From contig CALSMD010000005.1 in NCBI GenBank assembly GCA_943787365.1, positions 124,001 through 188,000 on the forward strand: a stretch of DNA of 64,000 bases, written 5' to 3'. Shown here one piece after another: positions 26,405 through 35,000 of the stretch. Both the position numbers and the translations under genes were made by a program. The notes under the pieces are model-generated. The model was not told the origin of the DNA, did no database searches, and was given only the letters and a program-made list of their open reading frames with translations. The stretch comes from an uncultured Flavobacteriaceae bacterium. Its GTDB lineage: Bacteria > Bacteroidota > Bacteroidia > Flavobacteriales > Flavobacteriaceae. Position 1 is the stretch's first letter. Every line of letters begins with the position of its first letter.

Positions 26405-27382
26405 ATGAGCGCCCTTTATCCTTTAAAATTCCAACCCATTCTCAAAAATAAAATTTGGGGAGGTCAAAAACTACAACAGCTTTTAAACAAACCCACCACG
26501 GCTACGGATGCCGGCGAAAGTTGGGAAATCAGTGATGTGGAAGGCGATACCTCTGTGGTTGCCAATGGTCCTTTGGAAGGTACATCGCTAAAAACCCTTT
26601 TGGAGACTTATACGTCTGATTTGTTAGGAGCGAAGAACTTTCGCCAGTTTGGGACTAAGTTTCCTTTGCTTATAAAGTTTATTGACGCCAAAGAAGATTT
26701 GTCCGTACAGTTGCATCCCAACGATCAGCTTGCCAAAGAACGCCACAACAGTTTTGGGAAAACCGAAATGTGGTATGTGCTTCAAGCCGATACAGATTCC
26801 AATTTGATAGTTGGTTTTAATCAGGAGATGACACAAGACTTGTACCTCAAACACCTGGAAGAGAAGACGCTTCAAAGCATCTTAAATTTTGATGCCGTCC
26901 AAGCAGGGGACACCTATTTTATAGAAGTGGGGAGAATCCATGCGATTGGAGCAGGCGTACTTTTGGCAGAAATTCAACAGACCAGTGATATTACCTACCG
27001 TGTGTATGACTGGGATCGCGTGGATGCCGATGGCAATGAACGCGAATTGCACAATGACATTGCGCTGGAAGCTTTTGACTTTGATATGCCGGATAATTAC
27101 AGAGTGAAGTATTCCAAAAATTCAAATACTTCTACCGAACTGGTCAGTTGTCCGTATTTTACAACGAATGTGCTGGACGTAACAGAAACAATTCTAAAAG
27201 AAAACACACACGATTCCTTTATGATTTATATGTGTGTAGAAGGAGCTGCAAGCGTGGAAGTGGACGGAACTGTCACTGAAATTTCGATGGGGGAGACGGT
27301 TTTAATTCCTGCCTGTATCGAACGATTTTCGATTTCTGCAAATCATGCAAAACTTTTAGAAGTTTATATTGAGCTCGTTTAA
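26405..27382 (+). CDS. manA: Mannose-6-phosphate isomerase, class I
   Basis: 325 aa cupin enzyme interconverting mannose-6-phosphate and fructose-6-phosphate. The zinc-site motif DAKEDLSVQLHPND and the glutamate in GKTEMWYVL are present, as is the downstream RIHAIGAGVLLAEIQQTSD. The length fits the short bacterial type I enzyme. It is the third gene of the idi-queD-manA run. Confidence 0.94.
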   Translation: MSALYPLKFQPILKNKIWGGQKLQQLLNKPTTATDAGESWEISDVEGDTSVVANGPLEGTSLKTLLETYTSDLLGAKNFRQFGTKFPLLIKFIDAKEDLSVQLHPNDQLAKERHNSFGKTEMWYVLQADTDSNLIVGFNQEMTQDLYLKHLEEKTLQSILNFDAVQAGDTYFIEVGRIHAIGAGVLLAEIQQTSDITYRVYDWDRVDADGNERELHNDIALEAFDFDMPDNYRVKYSKNSNTSTELVSCPYFTTNVLDVTETILKENTHDSFMIYMCVEGAASVEVDGTVTEISMGETVLIPACIERFSISANHAKLLEVYIELV

Positions 27383-27542
27383 GCTTTTTCAATCGGCTAA
27401 AAAATGGCCCTTTTTGACCCACTTTTTGTCTTTTTTAACTTCCGTAACGGAGCTACGCAACTAAAAAAAACTTCAATTGGATAAAAATTGACTAATTTTC
27501 GCTACAATTCAAAAAGTGTAAACGAGTTCAGTTAAAATTACG

Positions 27543-27550
27543 TAATTTTG
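27543..27550 (+). promoter_or_regulatory. Promoter -7 box
   Basis: TAATTTTG (TAnnTTTG), 20 bp before the ATG of the small protein gene at 27571. Confidence 0.45.
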
Positions 27551-27570
27551 CAAAAACAAAAATTAAGATA

Positions 27571-27837
27571 ATGGCTAACGTTAGAAATTTAAAGAAAGAT
27601 ATCAATTACGTATTAGGAGATATCATTGAAGCAGTATACATTTGGGAATATGCCAATACCGATAAAGACACTAAAAAAAGTGAAGCGATCATTGACGAGG
27701 CGATTTCAACTTTTGATGAATTGATTGCGATGGTAAATGCTAAAGATGTTGAAAATCAAAAAGCGCATTTCAAAGGGATTGCTAAAGATCTTGAAACAAA
27801 AGGAAAAGCTTTAATCGAAAAGATTAACAAGCTCTAA
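27571..27837 (+). CDS. Small conserved-looking helical protein, unknown function
   Basis: 88 aa, soluble, charged, with no signal peptide or membrane segment. The sequence (KDINYVLGDIIEAVYIWEYA ... TFDELIAMVNAKD) predicts two to three long helices. I do not recognise a named domain. A good -7 box and an A-rich leader ending in AAGATA before the ATG support expression. It ends one base before the convergent lipoprotein stop. Confidence 0.8.
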   Translation: MANVRNLKKDINYVLGDIIEAVYIWEYANTDKDTKKSEAIIDEAISTFDELIAMVNAKDVENQKAHFKGIAKDLETKGKALIEKINKL

Positions 27838-27838
27838 A

Positions 27839-28531
27839 TTACTCAGACTTTACAGATTTAATATAGGCCTCCAGAATAATTCCATACTTAGAATTGGCAA
27901 TTTTTGGAGGCAATATTTTGTTTATGGTATCCAAGTATTTCACATTGGCATCATAAATTTCAGATACCGCTACAAAAGGAGCCACTTCACTCTCTTTATT
28001 ATTGACAGCAAAATTGATGCTGTACAAATAGCTGCGCTGTACTAATTTATCCATTTGAACTTGAAGCGAATCGGCACGTGCTGAGAAGCCATCTTTTTGA
28101 GCGTTTAATTGCGCCTCAATCATTTCTAGTTTTTGATCCTTAAAACGGGCAATGTTTTTGTAGTAAGATTCCAATAATTTTTGTTGAGTGCTGCCTTCTA
28201 TTTTCGCATCGAACTTGAAGCGTTTTAAGCTTGTGTTTATAGTTGTAAGTCCTTTATCAGCAAAGAAAGAAATGCGCTCGGCATCCACCTCTTTTGATAA
28301 ACTTAAGAATAACAACTCCGCTTCTTCCAAGTCGCAGCCCAATTCAAAATCGGTTGTACTATTCATCACCAAAGAATCCAAGGTTGTAAATCCACCATCA
28401 ATCACATTTTGAAGGTAGAGCGTTCCTTTTTGAAAGCCTTTAATACTTCCGCTAACCGTTGTGTTTTTAGGAGTTTGCTGTGTACAAGCCGTGATGAGGA
28501 TGGCAAGGATAAAGTATAAGCTGTTCTTCAT
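27839..28531 (-). CDS. DUF4369-type lipoprotein
   Basis: 230 aa. The N-terminus MKNSLYFILAILITACTQQ has a lipobox (ITAC). Residues about 25-125 (TVSGSIKGFQKGTLYLQNV ... LDSLVMNSTTDFEL) look like the DUF4369 beta domain that usually precedes a thioredoxin domain in Bacteroidota TlpA-like proteins. Here only a helical C-terminus follows and there is no CxxC. The role is unknown. Confidence 0.8.
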   Translation of the reverse strand: MKNSLYFILAILITACTQQTPKNTTVSGSIKGFQKGTLYLQNVIDGGFTTLDSLVMNSTTDFELGCDLEEAELLFLSLSKEVDAERISFFADKGLTTINTSLKRFKFDAKIEGSTQQKLLESYYKNIARFKDQKLEMIEAQLNAQKDGFSARADSLQVQMDKLVQRSYLYSINFAVNNKESEVAPFVAVSEIYDANVKYLDTINKILPPKIANSKYGIILEAYIKSVKSE

Positions 28532-28547
28532 GATTTATTTTTAGACT

Positions 28548-28555
28548 CAAATATA
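28548..28555 (-). promoter_or_regulatory. Promoter -7 box for the DUF4369 lipoprotein
   Basis: Minus-strand TATATTTG, 16 bp upstream of the ATG, between this gene and the DUF819 gene. Confidence 0.5.
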
Positions 28556-28562
28556 ATTATTT

Positions 28563-29879
28563 CTAAGCAGTTGCAGCCGCTAATTCCATAAGGATTGTAC
28601 AAGCAATGGCAGCAACTGTTCCGATGGCATATCCAAAGACCGCTAAAATCACACCCACACTTGCTAATGAGGGGTGAAACGCAGCCGCTACGATAGGCGC
28701 AGAGGCTGCAGCTCCTACATTTGCTTGGCTTCCTACGGCTAAAAAGAAATAGGGGGCTCGAATTAATTTCGCAACGGCAATTAGCAAGATTGCATGGATG
28801 CTCATCCAAACCACACCAATCGCAATCAATCCTGTATTGTCAAAGATCATGGTTAAATCCATTTTCATTCCAATGCTGGCGACTAAGATGTAAATAAAAA
28901 CACTTCCAAATTTACTCGCGCCTGCACCTTCATAATTTTTAGCTTTTGTAAACGAAAGTCCCACAGCAGTGAGGGTTGCAATACTAATCAACCAAAAGAA
29001 AGAAGACCCTAAAAAGGTAAAAATGTTTCTTAAGGTTCCAGATTCAATCGTTGCGACATATTCACTAAAAAAGGGTGCTAGATACCCAGAGGCGATGTGT
29101 GCAAAACTCACCGTTCCAAATGCAATCCCAACCATGATCATAATATCCGTGAGTGATGGGTTGCGTTTGACACTTTCTGTGAAGGTAGAAACTTTGTCTT
29201 TCAACGTTTCAATGGCAGTGGTGTCGGCTCGTAACCATTTATTAATCCGGTCTGATTTTCCAATTCCAATTAATAAGAGTGCCATCCATATATTAGCAAC
29301 CACGATGTCTACAAACACCATGCCCCCAAACAATTCTTTATTATATCCATAAATTTCCAACATCGCGATTTGGTTGGCGCCGCCACCAATCCAACTTCCT
29401 GCTAAGGTAGAGAGGCCTCTCCAAACTGCATCGGGTCCAATACCACCTACCGTTTCTGGAGAAACTAAAGAAATTAATAAGATGGCAATCGGGCCTCCAA
29501 TGACGATGCCTAAAGTCCCTGTAAAAAACATAATCAATGCTTTCCATCCCAAGTTGACAACAGCTTTTAAATCGATGCTTAGAGTCATTAAAACCAACGC
29601 GGCGGGTAATAAGTAACGACTTGCTACATAGTACAAGTTGCTGCTGTGTTCGGTCAGTTCGCCGGTAGGAGTGAGGGTTTTCCATTCTGGAGCAATCCAT
29701 CCCAAGGTTGTGAATAGGGCTGGAATCATATAGGCCATAAACAGTCCGGGAACAATTTTATAAAATTTATGCCAAAAGCCGGTTGGACGGGATTCTGTGT
29801 AAAATATCAGAGCAATGGCCGACATGAGTAACCCAAAAACAATGGTATCGTCTGTAAAAAATGGCGTTGTATCTATCAT
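28563..29879 (-). CDS. DUF819 family (YjcL-type) membrane protein
   Basis: 438 aa with about 11-12 hydrophobic segments. Family features include FMAYMIPALFTTLGWI, AGSWIGGGANQIAM and VGSQANVGAAASAPIVAAAF, the last two being the paired glycine/asparagine-rich loops seen in DUF819 and related transporter folds. Probably an inner-membrane transporter of unknown substrate. Monocistronic, with a -7 box 21 bp upstream. Confidence 0.9.
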   Translation of the reverse strand: MIDTTPFFTDDTIVFGLLMSAIALIFYTESRPTGFWHKFYKIVPGLFMAYMIPALFTTLGWIAPEWKTLTPTGELTEHSSNLYYVASRYLLPAALVLMTLSIDLKAVVNLGWKALIMFFTGTLGIVIGGPIAILLISLVSPETVGGIGPDAVWRGLSTLAGSWIGGGANQIAMLEIYGYNKELFGGMVFVDIVVANIWMALLLIGIGKSDRINKWLRADTTAIETLKDKVSTFTESVKRNPSLTDIMIMVGIAFGTVSFAHIASGYLAPFFSEYVATIESGTLRNIFTFLGSSFFWLISIATLTAVGLSFTKAKNYEGAGASKFGSVFIYILVASIGMKMDLTMIFDNTGLIAIGVVWMSIHAILLIAVAKLIRAPYFFLAVGSQANVGAAASAPIVAAAFHPSLASVGVILAVFGYAIGTVAAIACTILMELAAATA

Positions 29880-29900
29880 AATCTGTTAGTTTCTAGGTCT

Positions 29901-29908
29901 CAAATATA
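29901..29908 (-). promoter_or_regulatory. Promoter -7 box for the DUF819 gene
   Basis: Minus-strand TATATTTG (TAnnTTTG), 21 bp upstream of the ATG. Confidence 0.5.
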
Positions 29909-29993
29909 AATAAAATAATGTTTGGCACGAAGTTTGGTTACTAGTAAACATATTACATAATCTTTTGTAATAAAATTTGGTTGGTTAGTGATT

Positions 29994-30025
29994 AAAAGCA
30001 TCATTTTTTTAAATGATGCTTTTTT
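29994..30025. terminator. Strong hairpin with flanking A and T runs
   Basis: AAAAGCATCATTT / AAATGATGCTTTT, a 13-bp perfect stem with a T4 loop and a T run to the right. No gene ends directly before it on the plus strand. It is nearly the same sequence as the hairpin at 30254-30284, 260 bp away. Confidence 0.6.
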
Positions 30026-30253
30026 CATATCAATTCGATTTCTCCTGCCTGTAGGCAGGCTCAGTGCAAAAAGCTCAATCTGTTTTTGGTGCATCCATTT
30101 CAGTATTTCCCAATGGATGTTAAAACCTGAAGCATGGTCGGTTCGTTATGTGAAAATTAAGTTAAATAGCCAATTTCAGCACATCTTGGCACGGAAGTTG
30201 AAAATAGTATTTTATATTATTTTGTTAGTAATAATTTGATTTGTTAGTTAGTT

Positions 30254-30284
30254 AAAAGCATCATTTTTTAATGGTGCTTTTTTC
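30254..30284 (-). terminator. Terminator overlapping the hydrolase stop codon
   Basis: 12-bp stem AAAAGCATCATT / AATGGTGCTTTT (one G-T pair) with a T4 loop. The TGA stop of the hydrolase gene (30261-30263) lies inside the left arm, so the last codons are part of the terminator. Confidence 0.75.
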
Positions 30285-31205
30285 TTTTTGTATAAAATCG
30301 AGCATGACCTCAATTACCTCGGGCATGATCGGGTGATTTAGTTCATTGTAAGATTTTGTGTTCACCAAATCATCCCCATTAATTTCAAATAAGAGGTGAT
30401 TCATGTTTTCTACAATAAATAATTCGGCATCTTCTTTACGATCCTTTAATAATTGAGCTTCCGCAGCACTGACCTGTAAATCTTTGGTGCCGTTTATGAT
30501 GAGTACAGGAATTTCTAAATTTTCAATAAGTTCGTGAGGATTGTATTGCATCCAGTTGATCATAAATGGTTGAATGTCTAAATTGAATATAGAGGCGAGT
30601 GCCGGAGGGAAATCTGTAGTGGTTTTTCCGTTTTTTAAGGTCTCTAAGACACGCTTCGTATCTTTCGTAAAAAAGGGTGCTGTTTTGGTGATTTGTTCTA
30701 AAATAATTTGATCGATTGGATTCCCTGCACCTGCTAAAGAAATAAAACCATCCACTCCCGCTTCGCTGGCTAAAAGTCCAACCAAACTGCCTTGGCTGTG
30801 TCCTGCAATGGTGATGGACAAATAAGAAGTTTTGAAATAAGTGACCACCGATTTGGCATCTGTTACAAAGTCATCAAAACGGATGTTCTTATCAAAAGTT
30901 CCTGTTTTGAGTTGCTTCACCACACGTTTGTCGTATCTGAAAGTCGCAACCCCATTTTCAGAAAGTCTTTCGGCCAGTTTTTTTAACATGTCATTTTTCA
31001 TGAACGACTGATTTCCATTTCGGTCGGTAGGCCCCGAACCCGCAATTATAATGACCAACGGCGGGTTTTCTACGGATTCTGGAGCTAATAGCGTGCCATC
31101 CACATAGCGATTGATGGTAATGTCAGTAGAAGAAACGTTTTGAGCTTCAGTGAAAGTCGTCATACCAATAAAAAGGCAAAGGAAATGGAGGATGTGTTTG
31201 GTCAT
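30261..31205 (-). CDS. Secreted alpha/beta hydrolase
   Basis: 314 aa with signal peptide (MTKHILHFLCLFIGMTTFTEA). Alpha/beta-hydrolase features are IIAGSGPTDRNG (oxyanion region), the nucleophile elbow GHSQGS, and VLIINGTKDLQVS with the acid and a late NHLLFE histidine. The complete triad implies an active esterase or peptidase-like enzyme in the periplasm; the substrate is unknown. It follows the AlkB-like gene by 7 bp. Confidence 0.9.
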   Translation of the reverse strand: MTKHILHFLCLFIGMTTFTEAQNVSSTDITINRYVDGTLLAPESVENPPLVIIIAGSGPTDRNGNQSFMKNDMLKKLAERLSENGVATFRYDKRVVKQLKTGTFDKNIRFDDFVTDAKSVVTYFKTSYLSITIAGHSQGSLVGLLASEAGVDGFISLAGAGNPIDQIILEQITKTAPFFTKDTKRVLETLKNGKTTTDFPPALASIFNLDIQPFMINWMQYNPHELIENLEIPVLIINGTKDLQVSAAEAQLLKDRKEDAELFIVENMNHLLFEINGDDLVNTKSYNELNHPIMPEVIEVMLDFIQKEKSTIKK

Positions 31206-31212
31206 AATGCTG

Positions 31213-31821
31213 TTATTTAAGGAGTCTAAATGTCAAGTTGATTCGCTTGCCAAGGGGCTTTTTAGTTTTTGGTATTTGGTGTAGCCAGTGGTGTTGCGTT
31301 TCGTTTTTCATGAGTAATAAACTGCCGTTTTGTAAATTTAGTTTGTGTTTTAAAGTTTTTATTTTTTTATGTTTCAAATGAAATGCCCGTTCGGCACCCA
31401 AACTCACAGAAGCGATTACAGGATTGAGTCCAAGCTCTTTTTCATCGTCTGCATGCCAGCCATTGCTGTCTTGTCCATCTCGATATAGATTTAATAAACA
31501 AGATGAAAATTGCGTTTGTGTGGCTTCTTCAACTTTTGTTTTTATAGCATTTAAAAGCGGGGTGAAGGGTTGAGGAGTCATTGAAATGTTTGAATACCCA
31601 TACGTCTTTTGGTTGTTGGCATAAAAAGCTGTTAACCGCGGTTGCTTATATACTTTTCCATACACTCTGATGTCTTCTTCAATCCATGGCGTATGTTGAT
31701 ACAATTCATCAAACAGTGCATTGGCTTCTTCCAAACCAAAAAATTGCGGATGGTAGTCGATATCAGCATCTTGAAGCGGAAGTTTTATAATTTCGGAGGA
31801 ATCGAATAGTGACATGCTCAT
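31213..31821 (-). CDS. AlkB-like 2-oxoglutarate/Fe(II) dioxygenase
   Basis: 202 aa. Iron ligands and the 2-oxoglutarate arginines are visible: GWHADDEKELG (H-x-D), HHWLHQIPK (distal H) and RINLTFR. RDGQDSNGWHADDE is typical of the ALKBH2/3-like DNA-repair branch. It would remove alkyl lesions such as 1-methyladenine by oxidation. Probably co-transcribed with the following hydrolase. ATGs at 31821 and 31815 are both possible. Confidence 0.9.
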   Translation of the reverse strand: MSMSLFDSSEIIKLPLQDADIDYHPQFFGLEEANALFDELYQHTPWIEEDIRVYGKVYKQPRLTAFYANNQKTYGYSNISMTPQPFTPLLNAIKTKVEEATQTQFSSCLLNLYRDGQDSNGWHADDEKELGLNPVIASVSLGAERAFHLKHKKIKTLKHKLNLQNGSLLLMKNETQHHWLHQIPKTKKPLGKRINLTFRLLK

Positions 31822-31891
31822 AGTTGAGCTCTAAATTAATATAAGTTTTTATTTCAGAGACTCATTTAGATTTATTTTTTGAGTTTAAACC

Positions 31892-31920
31892 AAAAAAAAG
31901 CTGTCCTCAGACAGCTTTAG
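31892..31920 (-). terminator. Terminator after htpG
   Basis: Perfect stem AAAGCTGTC / GACAGCTTT with a CTGAG-type loop and, on the minus strand, a run of eight T. It lies 27 bp past the htpG stop. Confidence 0.85.
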
Positions 31921-31946
31921 TTTTTATAAAAAAAATATAAAGAAAC

Positions 31947-33860
31947 TTATTTTATCATTTCATAGCTACGGTTGATGAAATTGGTCAAGGCTTCTCCTTT
32001 CAGAAGTCCTTGAGACAATTGTGCCAAATCCAAGCTTTGTGTGATTAAACGTTCTTGTTTTTTCTTTGTTTTGGTGTTTAGAATTTCACTTACCAATTCA
32101 GAGTTGGTGTTTACAATAAGGTTGTGCATTTCAGGCATATTCCCCATTCCAAACATGCCGCCACCGCCACCGGTTTGTTGCATTTCTTTCATACGACGCA
32201 TAAACTCAGGTTGTGTAATCATAAAGGGTGCAGAATTGCTGTCCATTGCCTCTAATTGTACCATGAATTTTTCCGAAGGAACAATTTCCTTCAAAACAGT
32301 TTCAAGCGTTGTTTTGTCTTCTTCACTCAGTTTAGAAACGGTCGCTTCATCCTTTTTAATCAAATTATCAACATGATCTGAATCCACACGTACAAAGCTT
32401 GTGTTTTCTTTCTCGCTTTCTAATTTCTGAATTAAATGAGATACAATAGGAGAATCTAACAACAACACTTCGTAGCCTTTTGTTTTTGCAGCTTCAATGT
32501 AACTGTGTTGGGCATCTTTATTAGAGGCATACAAAATGACTAGTTTATCATCCTTATCCGTTTGGTTTGCTTTGATTTTGTTGTAAAGCTCTTCATAGGT
32601 ATAATAGGTTCCATCGACTGAAGGATACAATGCAAACGCATCGGATTTTTCAAAGAATTTATCTTCGGAAAGCATCCCGTATTCAATCACAATTTTAATG
32701 TCATTCCATTTTGCTTCAAAATCTTCTCTATTAGAATTGAATAGAGATTTCATTTTATCCGCTACTTTTTTAGTGATGTAAGACGCTATTTTTTTAACCG
32801 CGCCATCTGCTTGAAGGTACGAACGAGATACGTTTAATGGAATGTCTGGAGAATCAATTACCCCTCTTAACATCGTTAAAAATTCAGGGACAATGCCTTC
32901 AACGTTATCCGTTACAAATACTTGGTTTTGATACAACTGGATTTTATCCTTTTGCACATTCATATCATTCCCCATTTTTGGGAAGTATAAAATCCCTGTC
33001 AAGTTGAAAGGATAATCTACATTTAAATGAATGTTAAATAAAGGCTCTTCAAACTGCATTGGATACAGCTCGCGGTAAAAACTTTTATAGTCGGTTTCTT
33101 CTAATTCAGAAGGCTGCTTGGTCCAAGCCGGTGTTGGGTTGTTAATGATGTTATCAACCGTAACCTTACGCTGAGGTTCCGTTGTTTCCTTACCGTCTTT
33201 GTCCGTAGTTGTTTTTGGTTCATGCGTTTCATCATTTTCTTCTTTGTTTCCAAATTTAATTGGAATCGGCATGAACTTATTGTATTTGTTTAAAAGCGTC
33301 GTGATACGGCTTTCTTCAAGAAATTCAGTAGAATCTTCAGCAATGTGCAAAATAATCTCGGTTCCTCTTTCTGTTTTGTCAGAAGCTTCAAGCGTGTATT
33401 GTGGGCTGCCGTCACAAGTCCAATGCGCAGCAGGTTCATCTTTGAAAGACTTGGTAATAATTTCTACTTTTTCAGCGACCATAAAGGCAGAGTAGAAGCC
33501 CAATCCAAAATGACCGATAATCCCAGAATCGTCGATCTTGTCTTTATATTTGTCTAAAAATTCTTCGGCGCCAGAAAAAGCAACTTCGTTGATGTATTTC
33601 TGAACCTCATCCGCAGTCATCCCTAAACCTTGATCGATAATGTGAAGTTTTTTGCCTTCTTGATCGATTTTAATTTCGATTTTAGGCGTTCCGTACTTTA
33701 CACTCACTTCACCAATGTTGGTCAAGTGTTTTAGTTTTAGAGTGGCGTCTGTGGCATTACTCACCAATTCACGTAAAAAGATTTCGTGATCGCTATAGAG
33801 GAATTTTTTAATCAGTGGAAAAATATTTTCTACGGATACATTAATCGTACCTTTTGACAT
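31947..33860 (-). CDS. htpG: Molecular chaperone HtpG (Hsp90)
   Basis: 637 aa from the ATG at 33860 (MSKGTINVSVENIFPL). An in-frame upstream start at 33938 would add a sequence unlike any Hsp90. The N-terminal GHKL ATPase has RELVSNATDA, GLGMTADEV, and GHFGLGFYSAF. The middle domain carries the catalytic arginine region SRSYLQAD, and the C-terminal dimerisation domain ends in GEALTNFINRSYEMI. ATP-driven chaperone for stress and protein maturation. Confidence 0.97.
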   Translation of the reverse strand: MSKGTINVSVENIFPLIKKFLYSDHEIFLRELVSNATDATLKLKHLTNIGEVSVKYGTPKIEIKIDQEGKKLHIIDQGLGMTADEVQKYINEVAFSGAEEFLDKYKDKIDDSGIIGHFGLGFYSAFMVAEKVEIITKSFKDEPAAHWTCDGSPQYTLEASDKTERGTEIILHIAEDSTEFLEESRITTLLNKYNKFMPIPIKFGNKEENDETHEPKTTTDKDGKETTEPQRKVTVDNIINNPTPAWTKQPSELEETDYKSFYRELYPMQFEEPLFNIHLNVDYPFNLTGILYFPKMGNDMNVQKDKIQLYQNQVFVTDNVEGIVPEFLTMLRGVIDSPDIPLNVSRSYLQADGAVKKIASYITKKVADKMKSLFNSNREDFEAKWNDIKIVIEYGMLSEDKFFEKSDAFALYPSVDGTYYTYEELYNKIKANQTDKDDKLVILYASNKDAQHSYIEAAKTKGYEVLLLDSPIVSHLIQKLESEKENTSFVRVDSDHVDNLIKKDEATVSKLSEEDKTTLETVLKEIVPSEKFMVQLEAMDSNSAPFMITQPEFMRRMKEMQQTGGGGGMFGMGNMPEMHNLIVNTNSELVSEILNTKTKKKQERLITQSLDLAQLSQGLLKGEALTNFINRSYEMIK

Positions 33861-33945
33861 AATTATGTTGATTTTTAAGTTATATGGTTTCTTATAGTCA
33901 AAAAAAATACCAAATATTAAAAAGTGACAAACTGACAATTTAGTT

Positions 33946-33953
33946 TATATTTG
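33946..33953 (+). promoter_or_regulatory. Promoter -7 box for fabH
   Basis: TATATTTG (TAnnTTTG), 26 bp before the fabH ATG. Confidence 0.5.
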
Positions 33954-33979
33954 TTACACCTTTTACTCAAACTTACACT

Positions 33980-34990
33980 ATGTACAACTCAAAAATTATA
34001 GGTTTAGGTCATTATGTGCCAGAAAACGTTGTCACGAATGACGATTTGTCTAAGATTATGGACACGACAGATGAATGGATTCAAGAACGTACGGGAATCA
34101 AAGAACGCCGTTGGGCAAAGCCTGGCGATGGACAATCCACTTTTACAATGGGTTTGGAGGCTGCCAAAAAGGCCATTTTAAACGCTGGAATTGAAAAAGA
34201 AAATATTGATCTTATTGTATTTGCAACTTTAAGTCCCGATTATTACTTTCCTGGACCAGGAGTGCAAATTCAAGAAGCTTTAGAAATTGATACAGTAGCG
34301 GCTTTGGACATTAGAGCCCAATGTTCGGGTTTTGTGTATTCGATTTCGGTGGCAGATCAATTTATTAAAACGGGTATGTACAAAAATATCCTTGTGATTG
34401 GAAGTGAATTGCAATCGCATGGGATTGACAAATCGACTCGCGGTCGAAGTATATCAGTTATTTTTGGCGATGGTGCCGGAGCTGCTATACTAACGCGTGA
34501 AGAAGATTTGACAAAAGGGATTCTATCCACACACATACATTCTGAAGGAAAACATGCGCTTGAGCTTGCAACCGAAGCACCGGGTATGGGAACGCGTTGG
34601 GTGACCGATATTATTAAAGAGAATGACCCTGAAGATTTTAGTTACCGTCCTTATATGAACGGGCAATTTGTTTTTAAACATGCCATCAAACGCTTTAGTG
34701 AGGTGATCAATGAAGGTTTGCAAAAAAATAATTTAGAAGTTTCTGATATTGATATGCTCATTCCACATCAAGCCAACTTGCGGATTTCTCAGTTCATTCA
34801 AAAGCGGTTTGGATTGTCGGACGACCAAGTTTATAACAACATTCAAAAATACGGAAATACCACGGCAGCCTCCATTCCAATTGCCTTATCTGAAGCCCAT
34901 GAACAAGGGAAAGTCAAAGAAGGGGACACGGTTGTTTTAGCCGCTTTTGGAAGTGGATTTACTTGGGGAAGTGTGATTATAAAATGGTAG
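33980..34990 (+). CDS. fabH: 3-oxoacyl-ACP synthase III (KAS III)
   Basis: 336 aa thiolase-fold enzyme that starts fatty-acid synthesis by condensing acyl-CoA with malonyl-ACP. The Cys-His-Asn triad is visible: C115 in AQCSGFVYSI, histidine in IPHQANLRI and asparagine in YGNTTAASIPIAL. It is not next to plsX, acpP or rpmF here, so it may be one of several FabH copies. Divergent from htpG. Confidence 0.95.
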   Translation: MYNSKIIGLGHYVPENVVTNDDLSKIMDTTDEWIQERTGIKERRWAKPGDGQSTFTMGLEAAKKAILNAGIEKENIDLIVFATLSPDYYFPGPGVQIQEALEIDTVAALDIRAQCSGFVYSISVADQFIKTGMYKNILVIGSELQSHGIDKSTRGRSISVIFGDGAGAAILTREEDLTKGILSTHIHSEGKHALELATEAPGMGTRWVTDIIKENDPEDFSYRPYMNGQFVFKHAIKRFSEVINEGLQKNNLEVSDIDMLIPHQANLRISQFIQKRFGLSDDQVYNNIQKYGNTTAASIPIALSEAHEQGKVKEGDTVVLAAFGSGFTWGSVIIKW

Positions 34991-35000
34991 TTGTTTAGGG

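Larger units (their letters stand above)
29880..30260. other. Intergenic spacer with two similar terminator hairpins
   Basis: 381 bp without a credible gene. It contains the DUF819 promoter, a hairpin at 29994-30025, a 16-bp inverted repeat (CCTGCCT / AGGCAGG, 30044-30059) of a kind that often recurs between Bacteroidota genes, and most of a second hairpin at 30254-30284. Confidence 0.6.

Noticed and set aside
27440-27475. Short inverted repeat around CTTCCGTAACGGAG as a riboswitch or terminator
   Set aside because: The stem is only five to six bp, there is no following T run on the plus strand, and no known riboswitch core.
29988-30239. Plus-strand open frame in the intergenic spacer
   Set aside because: It begins inside a terminator hairpin, spans an inverted repeat, and shows no domain or ribosome-binding site.
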